Shown: piece by piece, positions 33,312 to 43,874 of the stretch
How positions within the stretch are numbered: position 1 is the stretch's first letter
How the letters are laid out: each line of letters starts with the position of its first letter
From: Pinus tabuliformis
Taxonomy: Eukaryota > Streptophyta > Pinopsida > Pinales > Pinaceae
DNA length: 64,000 nucleotides
Direction: 5' to 3'
Assembly (NCBI GenBank): GCA_031772625.1
Contig: CM062805.1
Coordinates: forward strand, 803,797,592-803,861,591
The notes under the pieces: model-generated
Seen by the model: the letters and a program-made list of their open reading frames with translations, nothing else
Told to the model about the DNA's origin: nothing
Database searches by the model: none
Made by a program: the position numbers and the translations under genes

Positions 33312-34532
33312 CTAGTGATTTTCTACCAAGGCATCATTCTCTTGGTCAATTTGCATTTCAGCAAACTCATCAATGACTTGTAGAAACCTATTTATCTCAT
33401 CATCATCATCAAAAACTTTCCAATGCTGGACATTATCAGGCAAGGATGGTCTGTATTTCATTTGGACTTCATAAACTAGTCTGGGAGGCATGGGAGGGAT
33501 AAACAGACTAGCAGACACAGCAAGGGAATCAGCAAGCTGATTTTGGGCTCTAGGAATATATGAAATACAGAAATAATCAAAAGAATCTTTGATTCTCCAT
33601 ACCTCATCTCTATATGCTTTCAGCCTTGGGTGCTTTGCTTGAAATGTTTTATTTACTTGCTGAATGATCAAATCAACATCTCCAAATACCTTCAGATTCT
33701 TGATTCCTCTGTCTTTTGCTGCATTAAGGCCCAATAGCAGAGCCTCATACTCTGCTATATTATTAGTGACTTGGAAAACCAGCTTAAAAGACAGTTGAAT
33801 GCTTTCTTGTTTTGGAGATACTAGCACCACCCCTGCTCCTGCAGTCTCCCTGGAACATGCTCCATCAAAGAACATCTCCCAAACCTGACTTCCTTGCTCT
33901 TCCTTGGCCTGAACTGTTGGTTTCTTGAGCTGCATTGAGGCCTTCTGAGATTCTTCTATTTGGAGAATACATGCTCCAAAATCGGTGTCCACAGCATATA
34001 TGGGATGATTAGTAGGATTCTTCTCATCACTGATGATGTATGCCAACTGTGCTTCTTTGTATAATCTCCTGCTTTCTCCTCCAAAAACTGGGATAGTGGC
34101 ATAAGATAGATCATTCTGTAATGTCCCACCTAGTCTCTTAATCCATCCTCTAGACAGCAGCATGCCAAACTTAGGAGGGACATCTGCTACCACAATATCC
34201 ATCATCATACTCTTCATGGGCAGCTGAGTTAGGGTAATGGCCAGGTCTTTAATTAATCCTAGGCATTTCACTTTCCTTGAATCAAAAGAAAATAGATCAT
34301 GATATGGTCTAGTGATGTCAAGGCCTAACTCTTCCATGACAGCATTAGGCATCAAATTGTGGCTGGCCCCTGCGTCTAGTAGGCAATGGTGGAGGATTTC
34401 ATCATGAATGGTCAATGAAACATAAAAAGATGGAGAATTATTATCAGCAGGTTTAATCATGGGACTAAGCACAATGGCAGGCTTGTCATCTTGCAAATTG
34501 ACAGTGTCAGTGGAGGTTTGTGGGGTTTCCAA
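33312..34532 (-). CDS. Gypsy protease fused to an intact-looking RNase H, 406-codon open frame
   Basis: The protease lies at about residues 30-150: CLLDAGASHNLMP carries a D-A-G active site, and FGMLLSRGWIKRLGG is the usual C-terminal landmark of Tat/Athila-type proteases. RNase H occupies about residues 215-345. Its four acidic catalytic positions are all present: D in MFFDGACS, E in NIAEYEALLLGL, D in VFGDVDLIIQQV and D in NQLADSLAV. An acidic linker (DDDDEINRF) leads toward RT. The frame has no ATG at its start; it is open from a stop near 34559, so it was part of a longer polyprotein. It probably supplied the RNA-degrading activity that the RT-linked RNase H lost. After its stop at 33312, coding continues (LPNNHIPKGLIPLERLFD) in a disrupted frame toward RT. 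Confidence 0.9.
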   Translation of the reverse strand: METPQTSTDTVNLQDDKPAIVLSPMIKPADNNSPSFYVSLTIHDEILHHCLLDAGASHNLMPNAVMEELGLDITRPYHDLFSFDSRKVKCLGLIKDLAITLTQLPMKSMMMDIVVADVPPKFGMLLSRGWIKRLGGTLQNDLSYATIPVFGGESRRLYKEAQLAYIISDEKNPTNHPIYAVDTDFGACILQIEESQKASMQLKKPTVQAKEEQGSQVWEMFFDGACSRETAGAGVVLVSPKQESIQLSFKLVFQVTNNIAEYEALLLGLNAAKDRGIKNLKVFGDVDLIIQQVNKTFQAKHPRLKAYRDEVWRIKDSFDYFCISYIPRAQNQLADSLAVSASLFIPPMPPRLVYEVQMKYRPSLPDNVQHWKVFDDDDEINRFLQVIDEFAEMQIDQENDALVENH

Positions 34533-34779
34533 CTCAAGAGCATCAAGGAAGACTTTCTAAATACTTGACTCTTCACCAACTCTACCAGAGGCACAGATAT
34601 TTTTAATTTCCGGACTTCTAACTCAAAGCTGAAAGAAAAAGATAACTTATCAGAACCTCTTACCTCTTGAACTGGAGCTTTAAGGATGACTGAATCAGCT
34701 GCTGGTCTTCTCTATCTGATATTTTGTGACTATGTTTGGACAGCAGCTCTTTGGGCAGGATTCTCCTTGATATTTTTTG

Positions 34780-36190
34780 CATGTGACCTCAAATTATATC
34801 TTTGATGCTCCTGCGTTTGTAGAACAACCTCTCTGTCCCACTACTGACTTATTTGTTCCTGCAACAAAGATTCTTCATAAGCAGCCAATGTCAAAAATGC
34901 AGCGTTGCCTTTATCTTCCATACAGTGAATTTCATCCTCATCTTCAAACTGTTCCTCCTCCATGACTACATTTTGGAAGGGGGCTTTAACTTTCTAATCT
35001 TCATTTGTTTTTTTCCCCTCTGCATAATTTGTAACTGTTCATTTGCTCTTCTAAATGAATTTTGATTTCTTGGAGCAAATGTGTTCTGCTGCCTTGTCTT
35101 TCCTGAATTTTGCTCAACCTTTAGCTTAGATATTTCAGCAGCCAATGACTCTATCATCTTAGTCATTTTATCTAATTTAAGCTCTGAAGATGATGTAGAG
35201 GAAGTATAACCCTGACCTCTCTGCCTTCTTTTGTCAGCTTGACTTTTGAGCTTTTCTGCAGCCATGATATTAGACTCTACTTCTAGGGCTGCATCCTACA
35301 TGTCTGCCAGAGTAGCACATCTTCTTTCTCTCAATCATAGGCAGAAATCATAATCAAAAGCATTGGCATAAGTGAGTTTGGCAGAGGTGGGGGTTGGCTT
35401 TACTTCAGTTGGTATCTTACTATACATACGATTGAATCTTTTATTAAGATCAGGCAAAGATTCCCCATTTTCCCTCTTCAGGTTGCCAAACTCGGTATGA
35501 TAATACAGCAAGTCCCTTTTATCTCCCCAGTGCTTCAAAAATGCATCATCTAAGGCTTCAATATCTACTATTGATCTCTGGGGTAATTCTCTGAACCATT
35601 TTCTGTCCTCTCCATCAAGGCTCTAGACAAAAACTCTCATCCATACATCATTTTCACTTATATCTAAGTTATCAGCATAACTATAAAAAGCTTCAAGGTG
35701 TTCTTCTGTTGTTACTCCCTCTGTGCCAGTGAACTTGGGCAGGATTCAAAAGAACAGGCAAGACCAAAGGTCCATATCTAGCAGCAACAATTCTTTCTAT
35801 CCTTGTGGGTGCTTGCTGTCCTGCCATAACCGGGGTATGTGGAAGAACACTGGCAGATTGAGTAGTATGAAACACTGAAATGGATGGCAGAGACAAGGGG
35901 ATGTTTTGGACTAAATAGGAAGCTTTCTTTGGACTGAGATTCAAAGGGGAACTAACTGATCAAGAGGCTAAACTAGTCTTTGAAGGAATTTCCTTATTAA
36001 CAGTGCTGGGCTCTAAATCTTCAAACTGTATATCCGCAATAACTTTATCTTTCAGAGATGCATGACATTTCTTAGGCTTACCTGATCCTGATGCCCCTTT
36101 CTGTGATGCTTTCTTCGATTTAACAGCCCTCTCAAGGTCAGGCACTGGTTCAGCTGGTGATTTTTGAGGATTTCTTCGAGTATGTCTCAC
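34780..36190 (-). pseudogene. Gag of the gypsy element, frameshifted
   Basis: Pieces in order on the minus strand: a basic N-terminus (36190-35960: MRHTRRNPQKSPAEP, then KSKKASQKGASGSGKPKK); a Ser/Pro region (35944-35693, ending RIERIVAARYGPL); a core with VWMRVFVQSLDGEDRKWF at about 35640, then KHWGDKRDLLYYHTEFGNLK (35538-35335), as in plant Retrotrans_gag domains; a coiled-coil-prone segment (35265-34966: LDKMTKMIESLAAEISKLKV); and an acidic tail (about 34960-34780) with AAFLTLAAYEESLLQEQISQ. No CCHC zinc knuckle was found. At least two frameshifts and several stops are present. Confidence 0.75.
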
Positions 36191-36351
36191 AAACTGAGCC
36201 AGAACTTCACTGTGGAGTCACCAAAGGTTGGTCTTCCTCCAGTGGAGTCGCCAGATAGATGATTACAACCAGAATATGTGCCCAAACCTTGTCTATCATT
36301 AAAGCTTGGAACTATGTCGTTCTCCCAGGGACGCTAAGCTTCAATCTCCTC

Positions 36352-36369
36352 TCCCCGGCGATGGCGCCA
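36352..36369 (-). other. Primer-binding site, tRNA-Asp type
   Basis: Minus-strand TGGCGCCATCGCCGGGGA lies five bases from the LTR end. It matches the complement of a plant tRNA-Asp 3' end (TGGCGCCGTTGCCGGGGA) with two mismatches. Confidence 0.8.
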
Positions 36370-36374
36370 ATTAA

Positions 36375-38222
36375 TGTTATCACCCCAAGAAACTCTCCTA
36401 GGTTGTATATCAGAGATGCTCGGGAACATTACAAACTCAACAAAAATGTTGGAAGATGGTGGATGAATGGAAGAAATGATGCATGTTCAAGCCAGTTAAC
36501 CACTTCTACTATGCTTAACCCCAGACATGGGTGAACACCCCCCGACTACAAGGCTTTAGACCACCAATTACTCATAGTTTGAGAAACAGGTGAAGATGGA
36601 GAATACTGACCACACCAGCGGATGCACAGGACCCTGTGATGGCCGGCTACAACCAGTCAAAAGGTCTGTAAATCTATTTCCTAATGCACAAACAGGATGA
36701 CAGCTCTCTGGAATTAAACAAACAGAAACCTGCATACAAATTCAATGGAACATACTAGATTCTAACACAGAGGTGGGATGACAGCCCCTCTAATGCTAAA
36801 CATCAAGAGCCCATGAAAAATGCATAAGAGGCACAACCTGGAACAAAGAAGAAATGGAAAGTGAGCAATTAACAGCAAAAGAAGCTTGTATTAGCTAAAA
36901 ATGAAGACCAGACGCTGCAGGTATCACAGTCGTTACAGTCTCCGGAAGTTGAACTCTTACATCAAAATAACATTCATCAACCTCATTACATCTTCTTTGT
37001 GGGTATATATGGAGGTTGAATACAAAAATCTTTGCTAACCTATGCATGGAGGGGTCATAACTGACCACAACCACATTTACTATCAAATATGGTCTTTGAT
37101 ACAATTTGATCGTTTTAATGGACAAAATGACCATTTTGCTGCTCTGTTGTACTTCACGAACAGGTGAAATGTCGTGTTTATCTGCTCAAGGCTGTCCTTC
37201 TTGTCCTTGGTCATGTTATTCTTTGAATGTGGTAGCTGAGGATTTAATGCGCAAAGTATTGAATCATGGGCTCCTTTCTCCTTCGGGTGCACAGGACTGC
37301 CAAAAACACGAAAATGGCATTGAAAACGAACGAGGAGCTGAGAACGAAAGCTAGCCATTGGATGGCTTAGACGAACGACCGAGATCTCATGGCGAGAGGT
37401 GATGGGGAGAAACGGAGGCACAATAGATTATAGGTCGTTGGATCTCGCGAGATGAACGGCTGAGATCGGATTACAAGGGCTATTAGACGAAAACTGGGGC
37501 GGACGAACGAGGGCCGTTGGATTGCGGGTGGGCAGATCCAACTGCTGACGGGAGCGGGAACTGCACGAGCGTTAATGGGCAGGACAGGCGGGACAAGCAG
37601 TAAATGGTTTTCCCCGCACCGCTTTCGGGAATGAGCGGTAATCGTACCGCGGGGCGCGATGCAATAAGAATGAGGCACGTCGCTGTAGGGTCCGGCGGGA
37701 AACTGCTTTCCCCGCGGGCTATCGGACATGCGGTTTACGGGAGCGGGGACAGCGTATGACGTTGGATCATAAAGCGGAGGATCGGACAGCGGTGGATAAT
37801 CGCACACGTGCTTCGGGTTATGTAACAGGTGAGGGCCCGCTGAGTTATATGATTTGCAAAGGCGCGTAGTTATATGAACTTTGAAACCTTAGTGCTTGGG
37901 GCTAAACGAAAAATGAGTTTATTTGGGGTTTAAACGGGTTATCGGGGTTTTATAGCGTTTAAACAAAAACGCCTGGGAGCCGGGAAAAAAGGGTTTAGGC
38001 GGGGTTTACAAAGGACTATAGAGAAAAATGGAAATAATGTGTTAAGGGAGACATAGGATAACGGAAGAGGAGGCAGAAACGAAGGTAGCGGGAGTTATAA
38101 GGGAATAATGAAAATGAAGGAGGAAAAATACAATGAACTGCTGTGAGCTCATTTGCAACCAAAATTAGCACTGCCCAACCTGTTTTATCCATCAAAAGTT
38201 GAAGAACATGGCAGAGCTAATA
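36375..38222 (-). repeat. 5' LTR of the gypsy element
   Basis: Partner of 28330-30170 with the same CpG-rich block (37340-37990). Its terminal CA reads TA at 38221-38222, which hides the boundary. The sequence then continues GGGAG, the decayed copy of the left flank GGAAG. Confidence 0.9.
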
Positions 38223-38805
38223 GGGAGAGTGATAAGGATTTTGATAAAGAGGGTTCCTTAGAAAGTAGAGTTGAAAATAGCCCAATCTTTTTCGAGGACG
38301 ATGTCCCTGACATTGTGCATATCAAGGACCTTGAGAAAGAAGACCCCATTAGCCCCGTGGACATTGACATTGGTGATTACATGCATACTGAAGAAGGGAA
38401 GTGGGAGATCAATTGACATCGTTTTGATAATTACACTATCTATGACACCGATGATGATATCAATAGAAACCTTGACTTTCCCAACTTTCATTATGATCCT
38501 GAAGGTGAGTTTAGGCCATCCATGGACCCTCCTATCATTCCTCAATGCACCATCATTAAAGATGTTTAGGCCATCCATGGACCCTCCTATCATTCCTCAA
38601 AGCACCATCATTAAAGATGATGATCCTTGGTCATTTCCCCCTTTTGAATTTGATCGTGAGGAAAAGCAACTTGTTTTTTGCCAGCCATCCCTTCATTCTT
38701 CTCATCATGTTCCTAAGGACCCCATGAAGCATTGTACCACTAAAGAGACTTTTGAGGAGTGCTTGAGCCTGGTCATTGATTTCTCCATACTTAGGTTGAG
38801 GGAAT
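38223..38805 (+). pseudogene. Older degenerate coding sequence, right part
   Basis: An acidic frame (SDKDFDKEGSLESRVENS, FFEDDVPDIVHIKDLEKED, DIGDYMHTEEGKWEIN) stops at about 38416. Homology-like text continues with NLDFPNFHYDPEGEFRPSMD. A 55-bp direct duplication (38510-38564 and 38565-38619) shifts the frame, and an open stretch runs on to 38807. The acidic character matches 28210-28329 on the other side of the gypsy insertion. Function unknown. 38808-39501 holds no recognisable gene. Confidence 0.45.
38510..38619. repeat. 55-bp tandem duplication
   Basis: TTTAGGCCATCCATGGACCC through CACCATCATTAAAGATG is present twice in succession with one difference (CAATGCACC versus CAAAGCACC). Confidence 0.95.
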
Positions 38806-39501
38806 GATCTGATTGATCACGCTTGATTCATGTTCTTCCCCATTTCTCATGACCCCTTTGCATGATTCATGGTCACGTATTTTCCAACATCCCACCCTTG
38901 TGACCTAGCATATGGCTACCATGATTATCATGTTTGCTTGCAAATATATATCATAATTGATCATCTGGGTAGGAGATCTAATATTGATCTAATCATATGC
39001 TAGTTACAATGGCTAAATGACTATACCTAGCACTTGCATAATGTAGCATGCATGTTAGAGTAGGATGCGTTGCATATTGATTCTGCATAGCTACTATCAT
39101 CATATCATGTTGTCATACTAGAACAGGTGCATCTAGATTAGATTTGCATCTTAGAGTAGATTTACTTTTCTGTATGGTTTTACTGTTTGATGAAAACATG
39201 AGCGTTAAAAGCATGCCCATGACACATGCTTCCAACATTGTTTATGATGTGTAGGATACAAGTTTGTGGTCCTAGAAGATAATTGATGTTCTCATGACCT
39301 CCCCATTTGAGTATGTTGATCGTGCACTCCACAAAGAGCTCATGTCCCAGTTGGAGCCAGATGTTACCCACCAATAGTGGGTGACTCCATGGAAGAACTT
39401 TTTCTCGTAGATCTCTCTTCAACTGGTAGCAAGCAACCCCTAACAGCCTCCAGTGTAGTTGATACATGGCACCATTTGATCTCCACTCCCTGTATAAGTC
39501 A

Positions 39502-41330
39502 TGTTAGTTTTTGTAGCATCGGATGTGTTCTAGCCTTGAAATTTTGTGGAGAGGCTAGAATACATGAGATCTCCAAAATCCAAAAATTGTTTCTGGAAAT
39601 TCCTCCTAGAAATGAATTAATTAGATTATTAACCAGTTTTTAAATATTTCCTAAGTCTAAACTTAGGGAATATGGTTAATTAATCAATATTAATCAGTGT
39701 TGCGAAAATCGCGATATTATCGCGATAAGATCAGAAAATCGCGATTTTTTGATATTGGCAATATTATCGCCTGATTTTTACTTTGATTTTTTTCACAAAA
39801 AATAACGAAAAAACCGCGATAACTTGAAAATTCGCGATTTTTCGTAAAAATCACAATTTTTTTCGTAAAAATCGCGATTTTTTGGGAAAAAATCTTTGGG
39901 AAAAAAAATTCTTCTCCGATTTTTTGATGAGGAGGAGGAGGTGACACAACCTACCCAGGCTACCCCTGTCACCAGTAGAGGACGTGCTCTACCTCCTGTA
40001 GCTCCTAGTTCTTCAGCTTCTAGAGAACAGCAAAGTCCACTGCCAACTCCACCGGCATCTACATCTAGAGGGGCAGAGGAAATCAGTCGTATTAGACTTT
40101 AGTTATTTGATTCATTTTATTGTATATGACATTATGAATCATGATTTGAGATACATTATTATATTTTTTGTTGATATTTTGAGGTTGAGTTGGGACTCAG
40201 GAGTCAGGACTTACTATTCAGGACATGATTCACTGTTATGTGTGATGTAGCACTAGAAATGATATTACACATCTTATATATTAGTTCTTTTATCATATTT
40301 ATGTGTCAATGTATTTATTTTATGTTGTAGATGCTTTAGATATTAAAAAAATTGAAGAAAAATGAATATTTTTGTATGTTATGATTTTTTCCCGATTTTT
40401 ACCGATTTTTTTTTTTTTTCCGATTTTTCCCCTCACTGATAATATCCCGATAACGATTACTGCAACATTTATATTAATTAAGTTAAGGCGAGAATCATCT
40501 AGAAACTCACACGGATCGATCCAGAGATGATTTAATCATGGTCGTTGGTGCTCCAACAAAGGATTATAAGAGGAGGTCGATGTGATGATGGAGAAGATAC
40601 TTAAGCAGTTCGATTTCTTGGCAGATCGATTTCCAAAGAAGCAGCAGTCAGTTGTCAAAGAGAGCTAGAGATCGAAGCAGTGAGTGAGGGGCAAAGACAG
40701 AGAGGTTGGAGGAGGCATTCCAGATCCAGCGAGTGCATTTGCAAAGGCAAAAGAGCCACAAAGAGGCTAAAGTTGGGGCAGTGCAACACCCTCTAGAGGG
40801 AAGATTGATTTGCTGACAGGGAAAGACGTCTTCAGTTTCAGAGGCTGGGAAGGAGTCCCAGAGTGCCAAAGAAGCATCTTTCCATCCAGCAAAGGGAAAA
40901 ACGACTTCATCAGAGACTAGTCAGAGGACTGAGTTTCTGAAGGCAAGTTGTGTTGGGGTTTTCTTGTGGGGTGAGGAAATTCCTCACTAGATTTTTGCCA
41001 GTATTTTTCTCTGTAGGAGTGCCAAATTTCGGCATCCAGTTGTACTCAGAATTTCTCACTGCTGCATAATAATAAAACCCTCAGCTGTTGCACTGGTTTT
41101 CCCACATTGGGATTTTTCGGTGACTTTTGTCAAAAAATAATTGTGTTAATTTTATGTGTGTGCTAGTATTCCTTAGCTTCTAGTGTTTTATTTTTCCGTA
41201 TAATTTTATTTGTGAAGATAGCAGTGTATTTATTTCAATATTTGTTGTAGCAGATAAATTGTTAATTAATTAACATTTAGGAGAAGTAACATCAGTTGTT
41301 GCAATAGGGCTCCAGTTTGAAATTTTCACA
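39502..41330 (+). repeat. Copia 5' LTR (contains hAT-like element 1)
   Basis: 1829 bp in total, about 1045 bp without the insertion and its duplication. Its uninterrupted GGGAAAAACGACTTCATC near 40898 is the empty site for the hAT-like insertion in the other LTR. Confidence 0.9.
39687..40478. mobile_element. hAT-like non-autonomous element 1, TSD ATATTAAT
   Basis: 776 bp (39695-40470) flanked by a perfect 8-bp duplication ATATTAAT. The ends are CAGTGTTGC and, in reverse, AAATGTTGC; an 8-bp TSD with CAGTGTTG-type ends is a hallmark of hAT elements. Subterminal parts are packed with palindromes such as AAAATCGCGATTTTT and TATTATCGCGATAA. A short frame at 39896-40102 (acidic DEEEEV, then Ser/Pro-rich) might be a scrap of transposase tail. 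The empty site is visible in the partner LTR (GTATTAAT near 43430). Confidence 0.85.
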
Positions 41331-41803
41331 TGTTATCAGAGCATAATTGATCAGCCAGAAGCAAAGAAAAGAATTTCACTGCTCAGAAGGAGCAACAAGT
41401 TGAAATTCTTGAGGCAGCGCAGTTCATTGCCAGGCAGACCGAATTGCTTGGGGAAGTTCGGTTTTTTTAGTGCAGGAGGCAGAAAAAGTTTGAATCTCCT
41501 AGATCAGTGATTCCAGCATGTAGTGGGAGCAGCAGCAGCAGCTCATATTTTCGCTGAGTAGATTCCTGGTTGGAATAGAGGGTTTTGTTGTAGGTTGCAG
41601 AAGCAGAATTCGCGTCGGGTGGAAGAGAGAAGAGCACACACAGAGGGAAAAGTTTCCTCAGGGAACTTCTAGTCTTAAGAAGTTCAATTTTGCTTGCAAA
41701 TCGACAGTGGTTGTGAGCATATCTTCTCACTCCATAAGGGAGTGCGAATAGTAGAGCAGCAATGAAGCAAAAGGAAAGAGAAAGTTTTCGACAATTCATT
41801 GAG
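41331..41803 (+). other. Copia primer-binding site and leader
   Basis: TGTTATCAGAGCATAATTG at 41331 resembles the tRNA-iMet site TGGTATCAGAGC. The leader shares text with 12453-12933 in reverse. Minus-strand open frames here are shadows. Confidence 0.7.
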
Positions 41804-42697
41804 ATGGCCACTCTTGGGCTTCGTGATCAAGACAGGTTGGATGGAGCTTCCAACTACAACATCTGGAAGGCAAGGATGTCCTTCCTGCTAGATGAATATG
41901 CCCTGAAAGCCTATATTGATGCAATGGTGGTAGTTCCTCGGGATGCAGATTAGTTGAAAGAGTATAGGAAGGAGATCGCACAGGTGAAGCGGTTGATCCT
42001 AGATGGAGTCTGATATCATATAGTCTCACATATAGCTGGCAAAGATACTGCCAAGCAGATGTGGGATGCTCTTGCCACATTATATCAGGGTACTTCTGAG
42101 CAGCGGAAGATGTACCTTGAGGAGAAGTTGAGGCTCATCCGGATGCGAAAAGGGGAAGGCATAGACCCCTTCCTCACTAGGATTCAGGAGGTCTACGACC
42201 ATTTGTCAGCTATTAGGGCAACACCTCAACCTATAGAGCTAGTGAGATTAGCACTCAACAGTGTCTCCGAGGACTGGCAGGTCTTTGTCCAAAGCATATT
42301 GGGCATAGACAAGTTACTAGAGTGGGATAGAATGTGAGCTAACTTGCAGCAGGAGGAATTGAACTGAGCTCTTCTAAATAGCTCCATTAGTGGTAGCAGC
42401 AGTGGACAGAAGCAGGTGAAGGACGAGGAGAATGTGGCCCTCACATCTAAGGGTCCCAGTCAGGGACAAGGGGAGCAGAGGGAGAAGAAGGACCTGTCAA
42501 AGGTCAAGTACTTCAGGTGTGGTGAGATTGGTCACTATAGTACCCAATGTCCTCTCAGGAAGAAGGACAAGGAGGAGAAGTAGAACCAACAGGCAACTTC
42601 TGCAAAGATCGACAGGATTTCCTCCAAGCTGGAGGAAGACTTCGCGATGTTTGTTGATATACATCCAGGAGTGAAGTGGGGTGACTCGGTGTTGTAG
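41804..42697 (+). pseudogene. Copia gag, one frame with five in-frame stops
   Basis: From ATG at 41804 (MATLGLRDQDRLDGASNYN) a single frame runs 297 codons to TAG at 42695 with no frameshift. Stops lie at 41951, 42011, 42335, 42365 and 42581. The Gag domain (WKARMSFLLDEYALKAYID, MWDALATLYQGTSEQRKMYL, IDPFLTRIQEVYDHL) is followed by a zinc knuckle YFRCGEIGHYSTQC whose first Cys is Tyr. In the family this protein packages the RNA. This copy is dead by point mutation only. Confidence 0.85.
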
Positions 42698-43243
42698 TCC
42701 CAAAGTGCTACAAATGGGCAGGATCCTTGAGGAGTCCACCTCATGGATCATTACCTTGCTACAGGGGCCCACAGTATTCAGTAGCAGGATGGATCAATGA
42801 CAGTTGATGCAGTCAGATGCCAGAGTGACAGTTGCAGAGACTAGTAGTAGTCAAATGCTGGGGAGCGCAGTGTAGAGTTGGCAGCAGTTCAGTTGGCACA
42901 GTGCAAAGTCAACAGCAACATAGAGTCTCCAGTGACAGTGCAAATACTAGCAGCAATCAGAGACTCGAGTGATAGATGCATTATACTGATCACAGTTGAT
43001 TCAATATTTTGGATGCTTTTCAGTTGCAGATGTTGTAGTTGCAACAACAACAGATGAGAGGTAGTTGTAGTGTTGGCAACAGTATGGCAGTGTTAGCAAC
43101 AACACAGATGCAACGTATATCAGAGCTGTGCAGTGGTTGGTGGGAAGTATGCCAGACATCAGTAGCGTGAGAGGAGATGATGTAGAGACAGGGTGTTGTG
43201 GCAGGGTGTGCAGCACTAGAACACATTCCTTCCTAAGAGGGAG
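42698..43243 (+). other. Non-coding remainder of the Copia interior
   Basis: Rich in CAGTTG, GCAACA and AGCAGT words, with no pol homology. It ends in the polypurine tract (CCTAAGAGGGAG) before the 3' LTR. Pol was lost by deletion or replacement. Confidence 0.6.
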
Positions 43244-43874
43244 TGTTAGTTTTTGTAGCATCAGATGTGTTCTAGCCTTGAAATTTTGTGGAGAGGCTAA
43301 ATTACATGAGATCTCAGAAACCCAGAAAGCGTTTCTAGAAATTCCGCCTAGAAATGACTTAATTAGATTATTAACCAATTTTAAAATATTTCCCAAGTCT
43401 AAACTTAGGGAATATGGTTAATTAATTAGTATTAATTAAGTCAAGGCGACAATCATCTAGAAACTCACACGGATCGATCCAAAGATGATCCTCTCCATCG
43501 ATTATGTTTTAATCTTGTTCGTTGGTGCTCTAAGAGAGGATTATAAGAGAAGGTCGTTGTGGTGATGGAGAAGACACTTGAGCAGTTCAATTTCTTGGCA
43601 GATCGATTTCCAGAGTAGCAGTAATCAGTTGTCGGAGAGAGCTAGAGATCGAAGTAGTGAGTGAGGGGTGGAGACAGTGAGGCTAGAGTAGGCATTCCAG
43701 ATCCAACAAGTGCATTTGCAAAGAGGCAGAAGAGCCATAGAGAGGGTGGCGTTGGGGTAGCGTAGTAGCATCTAGAGGCAAGATCGATTTGCTGAGAGGG
43801 AAAGACATATTCAGTTCCAGAGGCTGGGAAGGAGTCCCAGAGTGCCAAAGAAGCATATTTCCAGCCAATAGATG

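Larger units (their letters stand above)
28330..38222 (-). mobile_element. Near-complete Ty3/gypsy (Tat-like) element with RNase H upstream of RT
   Basis: It has 1.84-kb LTRs (28330-30170 and 36375-38222), a tRNA-Asp-type primer site next to the right LTR, and flanking GGAAG/GGGAG as a decayed 5-bp TSD. On the minus strand the order is gag (about 36190-34780), protease and RNase H in one frame (34532-33312), RT with a second RNase H (33120-31621), then integrase (31560-30338). The dual RNase H and the tRNA-Asp primer suggest the Tat branch of plant gypsy elements. The usual description there puts the extra RNase H after the RT-linked one; here it lies between protease and RT. Several stops and frameshifts make this copy inactive, though long frames survive, so it is fairly young. 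Insertion split an older acidic reading frame. Confidence 0.9.
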
